Assembly (NCBI GenBank): GCA_964035545.1 | Contig: OZ037767.1 | Span: 2,860,680 to 2,924,679, forward strand | Direction of reading: 5' to 3' | DNA from: Bugula neritina | Lineage: Eukaryota > Bryozoa > Gymnolaemata > Cheilostomatida > Bugulidae | DNA length: 64,000 nucleotides | In this document: positions 28,001 through 37,000 of the stretch, one piece after another | Position numbering within the stretch: the stretch's first letter is position 1 | How the letters are laid out: each line of letters opens with the position of its first letter | Notes under the pieces: generated by a model | Told to the model about the DNA's origin: nothing | Databases searched by the model: none | The model's input: only the letters and a program-made list of their open reading frames with translations | Made by a program: the position numbers and the translations under genes

Positions 28001-31000
28001 GACTTCAGCAACACCACCCTGCCCCATTCTACCCTTACTCCAACCCTGCCCCTACCCCTGCCCCTGCTCCAACCCTTACCCTACCCCTACCCCAACCCCT
28101 ACATTCAGTTCACCAATGTTCAACAGTGCCACCTCTTCAGTTCTAAGAATTACCTGCTAATGAGTATGACATACAACACACATTTTTAATGACACACATA
28201 TTTATATAGTCAGCACTACTATAAGTTAGCTATTCTCAAAAAACAACAAAGCAAATTTTTTCCCAATGGTTAGGCAGTTTCCGGCACTATAATAGGTTAA
28301 TGGGGAGACAACTATAAAAAATTGGTTATGACAGTTTTGTAGCTTACACTGGCAATATATAAGGTCAAGTGTCAAATGCATTTATAGAGCAGCATCAAAA
28401 GATACACCAGCAGCAACAAGTTAATCAATATGTTTTTACGGATGGAAAATAAAATTTCCAAAAATCTTATGCAAATATAGTTTGAGATTTTCAAATACCA
28501 ATTTCAAAAATGAGATCTTTCAGAAGAGCAGCACAAACTACCGAAAAAAATGTGAATCAACACGTTTTTATTATTGCTTGCGGTGAGCAAAACAATACAT
28601 GTTTGGAGAAAAGGTGTTAAAACCCGGAGGATTAGAAACTAACAAAGACCGATTTTTACCGCAATGTCTTGAATTTAGCCTTGAATCCGCTTACATATGA
28701 CTTGTTGATTTCATGTATCCAATCAGCAAGCAGAGCTAACATAATCTACCCAATCAGCACGCAGAGCTAACACATCTTATGCTAATTCTCTTCAGAATAA
28801 TTTGCATTAAATCATATGTTTTACTTATACATACTAGAATAGAAATACATTGTCCGTACCGTGAAATATGCACTGTGTAAACACACTCTCAAGGTCACAA
28901 AAGGAGGCAATAAATGAAAGCACCTAAATACTTTTAGTCTTACATTATAAAATGAGGATACTAAATTTATACCAATATTGTTAAAATAGTTTTAATTTGT
29001 GCCATAAAAATTAAAAATATGTATTTGGAGTTATCTCCCTTTTACACAACTTCAAAAAAATTGCTATGGTTGTTGGAAAGTAATACAGATACTATTTTTA
29101 TAAATTATTCAATTACTGTTTCATTACGAAATTCAAATCCAATTAGAAAATGAACATTAGATTTCCTTTAGTAAAAGGAAGCCATAATATAGTAATGTCA
29201 GTTTTTCAGGATAAAAACATTGTAGCACTTCCACTAAATGCATCTATCTCAATAAACTAAAAAACATACTACGTTCAGCACACTCAATGTTTTTCTAGTT
29301 AAATTAAAGGAAAGTGAACAATCAGCAGACGTAGAGCTGTTGACTGACGATTCCAAGAGCCCATAGAAAAGTGCGGAGTTACAAGCTGTACAAGGATATA
29401 TAAAATACTTAGAAAGGCAGCTGAACACGTAGCTACAATGAGCCAGGAGAAGAGACAGCATATAGGGAGGTCGGCAGCAAAGAGTTGTTGGTTTGGACAA
29501 TGCGTATCCTTCTGCTAGTGCTTCTAACTTTCGTAAGTATAAACATTACGCTCAAACACAAGAAATTATAACTAACCTCATTTTCTTATTAAAATAATTA
29601 ATATTATGCAGTATTTTCTGCATGCATCTATATAACCCTGCTGTACTGAGGTGTGCACTTGAGTTTTGTATGTTTATGAAAGAAAATGCTGTAAATAGGT
29701 GTTGGAACTTTATGCAAATGTCTCCATACTAATGAATTATTATGTTAATTGCTAATTAATAATTTTATAAGCTCCAATTGAGTGTTAAATACACTTTTCT
29801 AAAAGTATTGTTCTCTTGCCAATCAACACACAAGCATGAGTTGCTGCAAGTTCTAGAAACGAAATTTTACACCCCCTCCCCCCCTTCTATCAAATTACTT
29901 TATATGCTGAATATATTGTTTGTTTCTGCCGTTAACTTCGATAACCTACGTTAGAGAAAATACAGGAGGGTGTTTCAAGCCCGAGCAAAATCAATTTAAG
30001 AGAATGTAAAACAAACTCAAAACTATTTAGAGTTTAGAAATAGCGGAGAAAAATTGGTAGGCATGTATCTTGCAGGGCCTTGACTTGTGGGTATCGGAAA
30101 GCTGTACAGAATGGTGGGGCAGATACCCTATTAAATGTAGCTGCCTGAGGGGATGCCTTAACTGTGACCTTCATATGACAGGATATAATATTACTATATG
30201 TCATATGGAGTGTAAGGTGTGTAATATAATATTACTATATGTCATATGGAGTGTAAGGTGTGTAATATAATATTACTATATGTTATATGGAGTACAAGGT
30301 GTGTAATATAATATTACTATGTGTTATTTAAAGTGCAAGGTGTGTAATACAATACTACTATATGCTATGTCATATGACAAAACATATGCTACTAGCTACC
30401 TATGTCATAGTATTTACCATTTTCATGTTTCATTTACAGAGAACAAGACAGAATTACGTTGACAGTATGTTAATAAACAGCTGTGGCTACGGACTGGGCA
30501 TCATACCTATACGAGATCCAAGGGAGATTACTCCTTATGACAGAGCAAAGAATGAAGGCAACATGTGGAGCAAACTGATAGCACAAAGTGCTAGAGATTC
30601 AAGTAATAACAGTAACTAGTTTAGGGTGGTGTGACTATTACCCAGCTTAGAAACCACATTATAATATAGGAAGGCAGGCTAAATCAAAAGGAAGGGTATG
30701 AAAACTTATATATAACAGTTAATGGAATATAAAAATGTTATTCAACAGTTATCAACAATACAGATGATGCTATAACTTTTTCAACTAAGCTGAGTTGTAC
30801 ATTAGGAACATGAGAACAGACTAGTGTTTTCAATATGCCAGCTGTGGAGCCATGTATTTTTAGAACATAAGTTAGTTTAATTCAAAAGCACACATGATGT
30901 TATTTTATAATAAGCCCATAGTAACACAACTGCCAAAGAAAATCCCTGTATATCATACAGACCAAAATATCACCCACCAAAGTTGGAATTATACAAATAC

Positions 31001-34000
31001 TCAAATATTATTACTACAAGTGGGCAAATACAACACTAGGGAAGTTTTTTCAAAGGTTTTGCCACTGCTTCATAGCTTTAAACATCACAAAGGTAGTTCT
31101 CCTATTTCTTGGCCCAACTTAATGGAATAATTCCAGAAACTCGAGTAACAAATGGCCAATATAGGAGGTAACAAACGAGAACATGACTTGACGTGCTTCT
31201 AAGATGTCTAAAAGATGTCTACCGTGTGGATATGGAAACATGTTATGACTAGAATTATAAAATAAATATTGTTATTGCTGTGAGACACGAGCTGTGACAG
31301 ACAGATGCCAAAATACTGCCTGAATCCATGCGTGGATGCCGAAATAGAGATTGCACCATTTCCATAACAATTGATAAGCTACCCCCTCCAAGACTGGGCC
31401 TACATAATATTAATTCCCATTGATAAATGAACTATAAGAAGGGTGGTGTTTGGGACGCCCTGCCTTCCAGGAACTGCTGAATGAAAAACTGCTGTCACTA
31501 AGTTGAGGTTTGCAAAAAGCAGCCACAAAACACTTTCAGTTTTGAATGGAAAGTAAATAACGACAGTGCAAGACATTGTTTACATCAAAACTCATCTGCA
31601 AGCGTGCATGACCTTCATCTCTGGGAAGTCAAGGTCAACTGAGGTGCCAAAAAGTCTTCTTAGAAAACAACTGTGTGTTGAGTAAACAGGCTGCATGTCT
31701 ATTAAACATGCAGCAAAGCCTGACTCACTGCAACAGACACTTTGCAAAGCCAAAATCACTTGCAATAAACTAAAAACTTAGCCATTGAAGTGAAGCAAGT
31801 TCTAGCAAATTTGCAAGTTTCTCATTATAAATTGGTTTTGATAAAAACCCTGTACCTCTGCACCTAATAGACGGAACAGCTCTGGTGTGACAGAATTACC
31901 TTATCTAATTAGAAATTAACCATAATTTATTTTAATGCTAATTATAACCATTGTGCGAGTTGATGGGTCTATCACCCTCACAACCATAATGTTCTTATAT
32001 CAATATTTAAATGAGCATTACTGTTAATTAGCTGTAATCCTATAATGATATACTAAGTCACCAAAGACAAGGTAGGATAAAAAGTGTGAAGCAGATAATC
32101 TAATCTTCCGTTAAGCACATAGGAGTCACACCTCACGACCCACAACAATAGAATATCAAATATTTAAAATATTCATTTTTTATAATCAGAATAATGATGG
32201 TAATGGGGAATTCACGATGTACATTAAGTGCACTTCTGCTTTGTACTGACTTAGCATATAGCAGACAATGGTGTAGAAATAGAGTGAATAAGCAACTGCT
32301 AAGAATCGCCTTCTCTCTGTTGACCTTGTGTTATAGCTTTGGTTAGGATATAGGAATTAAATTTGGTCATCTTTTCTGGTAAATTTAATTTTGGCAAACC
32401 TTAAAAATAAGAAATTCTACACACGTTAAAACTGATGTCAGCCATTGATGATTAAATAATGAATATATTTTAGGCTGAAGCCACATTTCCTCAAAATTTA
32501 TTGACTTTTGCAGAGATGATCACATAACATGCTGTGACAGTCATGTGACATGCTGTGACAGTCATCTGATATATTGTGACAGTGAGTTCAACAAGTGTTT
32601 ATCAAGACTTAATAATAAATTGACAAGTAAAAATGACGGAAACAACTGCACGAAAGAGAAGACAATTCCATTTAACTCACAAATAGGCTATTTACATGAG
32701 CTTGAATGAAAATCTTTATGAAAATATTATGCTCTAAATTACAGACTATCCTTGAATGAGGATAGTGAGCGTGTGTCTATCTTTTACTTGGTGAATGCTT
32801 GTACCCATTAATTCTCCATGACATATAATACTTTTATTAATGTGCACAAAAATGTATAATACTCTTACGAAGTTATGACATCTCATAATATTGAACTGGA
32901 TTTTTAGGAGTTGTGGTACCTGGTAAAGTGCAACCAGAGGGTTTGGAATTGTAAAATTTTGTCATGTAGCATAATAATGGTTGGGAGTTGAGACATTTTG
33001 TAGAATGAAGCCAAAGCTGGTATATCTGTCATGTTGAGACTCACAATACTATCTTATGTGCTTTCTAGTATCACACGTCAAATTTTAGGTCACAATTGTT
33101 TTATATATACAAAGAGCGATAACTCTCAATACAAATAATACCTTGGCCTAAACTTTTTGGAATATGTAGTAGGTAGATTATTTGTAAAACTTGCAACTCA
33201 AACTAAACTCCGTCAATTTGTAGGACCACAGAATGTGATAAAGTTTTAAATCGCCCAAAAGTGAAAAGCATTGTAACTAAAATAATAAAAAAAAACTAAT
33301 ACTGTGAGAAGTTATGCTCTCAACAGTGGACCCGATCATTGAAGAATCATAACACGGTGATGAAGAAGATTGCTACACTTCCAATCTTAGGGTTATGTGA
33401 ATAGATTTTTTGGGTCGCTGTTTGGAAACAGTTGCATCGAATGAAACCACAGCCATAAGTTCATGCAGACCCCAACCACAGATTAATTCGAGCATCCATT
33501 TACATAAGCAATGGAAACGCAGTGATATATAGCAATAGCCCAATAACTATAACAAACCAACTCACCACAAAGTTTCATGCAGCCCTCCCGAATAGCAGTG
33601 GGCAGTTCCCGAGGTTTACAAGTCCTCACGGCTTCAGCTATGGCTTGTATGTGATCGGGAGTTGTCCCACAACAGCCACCGACAATGTTTACCAGACCGT
33701 CTTCTGCAAAGCTCTTCAAACATAGTATTATAACATGTGTTATCTAGCAGAGTGCTAAACTCTTAGCTTGAGCTCTCTAAACCCCCCTCTCTCCCCGCCT
33801 TTTTTTCAACCCTTTTTACCACCTATCCCTTTCTCCACCCTGTCTCTCATTATCTGCCGCCCTTCTCTCTACCTCCCTCCCCATTTCTTTGTCTCTCCTT
33901 TATTTTAACCTCTCCCTCTCTCTCTCTTTTTATATCCTATTTCCATCTCCCTACCTCTCACAGAAACCATTAGACAGGGAAACACACCCAATCATATTCA

Positions 34001-37000
34001 AATAAATTATATACCTATTTGCTATGACTTCTTTAACTCTAATAGACACTATTGGCCCATCTATTTGCTAATACATTCTTATATCTTGGGTTGTTATTAA
34101 ATACTAGATTTTTTCAAGAGTTATGCTAAGTTAGTACTTGTATAAACAAGGGGGCACACTAAATCCCCCCCCCCCTTAAACCAGTGCTGACTCTACTTAC
34201 TTTGATATATCCAGCAGTCATCTCAGGGGTCTCATCATATTCACCAAAGGTGTTGGGTAGACCAGCATTAGGGTAACACAGCACGTAATCTGTGGTGTTC
34301 AGAGATATGTTAGCTATGAAAGGCCTCATCTCATTGGCTCCCAGGGCGCAATTCAGCCCAACACTATGAAATGATGCAAAAAGTTAATACATCTGGATTT
34401 ACCAGGAGATTTTGTAAGAAAAGTAAGGGATTCACATAATTTAAAGACAGGTTGGATAAGCACCCCTGACTAAATAGAACACAGGCTAAGATATGTAGAG
34501 TACCTAGAGTCCCCACGATAAGTCTCAATTTAAAGCATATTGATTGTATACAAAGGTAATACACCAACACCTTTACATATTGAGACTGTTATCTGGAGGG
34601 ACAGAAGTTAGTTTGAGGTTTGAGAAAGATCCCTTGTGCAATCATAGTACATGAGAAATAATAATATGACGATATGACATAATATGATATATTATGATGA
34701 TATAGCCTAGGGCCACACTGTGCGTATTTTCGCATGCAAAAATTGAAATCACAAGTAGCAAAGGTGTCCACTGTGCGCGTTGAGAAAACATTCGCACTTG
34801 TCGCTCTGCATTTTCAACGCAAGTGCGAATCGTCTCTGTCGTCGTCACCTAATTGGCTGGTAGTTATTAAGCGAGCCCAATTTCTTTATTTTAGTACTAA
34901 ATTCCAGTAAATTGCGTTTTATTGAAAGCGAGTGCGATTTAAAAATGAAAGCTTTATTTATCACGCATCACTGACGCTACAGTGGACACCTTTGCTACTT
35001 GTGATTTCAATTTTCGCATGCGAAAATACGCACCGTGTGGCCCTAGGCATAATGTAAAAGACTTACGCAAGGGGGTTGGCATGGCTAGTACTGATGAGAA
35101 AAGCTTCACTCATTTGTCCAGACAGGGTGCGTCCACTCAAGTCTACTACAGTACCTGATACCTGAAACAAGCAGACGTTAAGTGGACAGCAGGCAGAGAA
35201 ACGCTATTACTGTAAGTAAGGGAGAACGACTACTGTTGATAAAACGACTGCAGGTAATAATTTTTATGCTTAGACTTTATCACAAGTACTTTATCACAAG
35301 TACAACTGTAAGTGAGCTTATGTGAAACATTTTGTAATATCTTTACAACTTCTTTACATAATTCTCCTTCAAACTGCCACAGTATTAGCAGTACGTAAAA
35401 ACACACCCCTTAACCACACTTTGCATATACACATAGACAATATTACAGTGCAGGTAAGATGGCAGCAGTGAGAATCGCTGACTACAGCTGAACCTACAAA
35501 TATTGGCAGAGTGGTGTTGAGTTCAGTGAAAACATTTTCAATGGCAAACAGAGCCGCCTTTGCATTGGCCGTGTCAAAGATTGTCTCGACCAATAAAACA
35601 TCGGCACCGCCTTCAATCAGTCCTTGCGCCTGAGTTGTGTATGCAGCTACCAGCTCATCAAAAGCTGCAAAGAGAAATGAATTAACTATTTACAACTAAT
35701 ATACAACAACTTGTGAGCAGCTAGACAAATGATTATATATAATCATAAACCTGCAGAGTGTGCATTATAAAAACTAAGTTCTACTGGTCAGCTTTAGGTA
35801 TTTTAATGACTGTATCTGAAAAAAAGATACAAAAATTAATAATGCATTAAAACAAATCATGGAATATTTGGATGAAAGTGAGACAATAATAAGAGCACTA
35901 TACTAGTCTAAATAAAGTCTACAAAAGCTGATGAATTTAAGTAACACAAAACAAATCCCTGATCCTGATAACATGACGACTCTCATTTCTGTACTTCAAC
36001 ATGACAAAATAAGAAATGATAGTTTCTGGACCACAAAAAGGAATTACAACTCCCACTCAACTGGATGGGATATTTATATAAAGCAAACAGTAAACACTTA
36101 CTAATATTTCTAAACTCTGGCTGCTCCACTGAAGGAGATATGGAAAGAGTGCGGTTGGTGGGTCCTAAAGCCCCGGCAACGTAACGCCTCACCCCTAAAG
36201 AAAATGGGCTAGGTAATATATAGCATAGTGCAGGTAGGTAATGTATACAATACAGTATTACAGGTAGGTAATGTATACACTACAGTAGTAGAGATGACAG
36301 GGACTAATGTGCCAAAAAGTTTTACTAAATCATTGTCCCCTTAAACTGATGGGCGAACTTCATTAGCTGCTCAAAACAGGAGATCCTTCAAATATTGATT
36401 GATTTATTATTGCTGTTTCATTTCAACTTATCTTGTCAGCTTCAACCATTAATCTCAATGAAGACTCATAAAGCACACATCATATTATAATACATCATGG
36501 AACAAATAATATATTATGTAAACGTGTATGAAGAAATAACATATGAGCAGGCAATGACTTGCGTTAAAGTATTATAAACTTTGTAACAATTTATATCAGC
36601 GTAGTGACCCGCAACTGGACATGAGTTGAGTCATTATAGCTCGTTGAAGCCACAGGTAGAATTACTGATATAAACAGAAAGAAATAGAATTTACCTGTAG
36701 CCTGCGTGACTTCCTCTACGGCCTCCTTGGCTATCCTGGCGCTCTCGTAGTTGAGTCTATATGCCAAGTGCTCGAGAGCGTAATCTGCCTGGGCTACAGT
36801 TGTGGAGCTAAAGGTGTTGGTCTCAATAAAGTCTGCCCCGGCCCGCAAATATTGCTAAAAATCAACAAATAAAGAAACTCTACTAGCATGCTATTCCTGC
36901 GGTCATGTTTCATTTTGGCTGTCAACACTCATGCGGTTGATTTAACTGCATGGTCCATCCAAGACCTTTATGCGTGTTGTATAAGAAATAGGGCTACACT

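Noticed and set aside
28000-28105. C-rich CCCTACC/CCCAACC tract as an interstitial telomere
   Set aside because: The repeat is not CCCTAA and is irregular; more likely a simple C-rich tract.
35369-35497. Extension of MTR exon 5 beyond 35498
   Set aside because: The frame stays open, but the GTAGGT donor at 35497 gives the phase and sequence (PIF joined to VSGTVVD) expected of the family.
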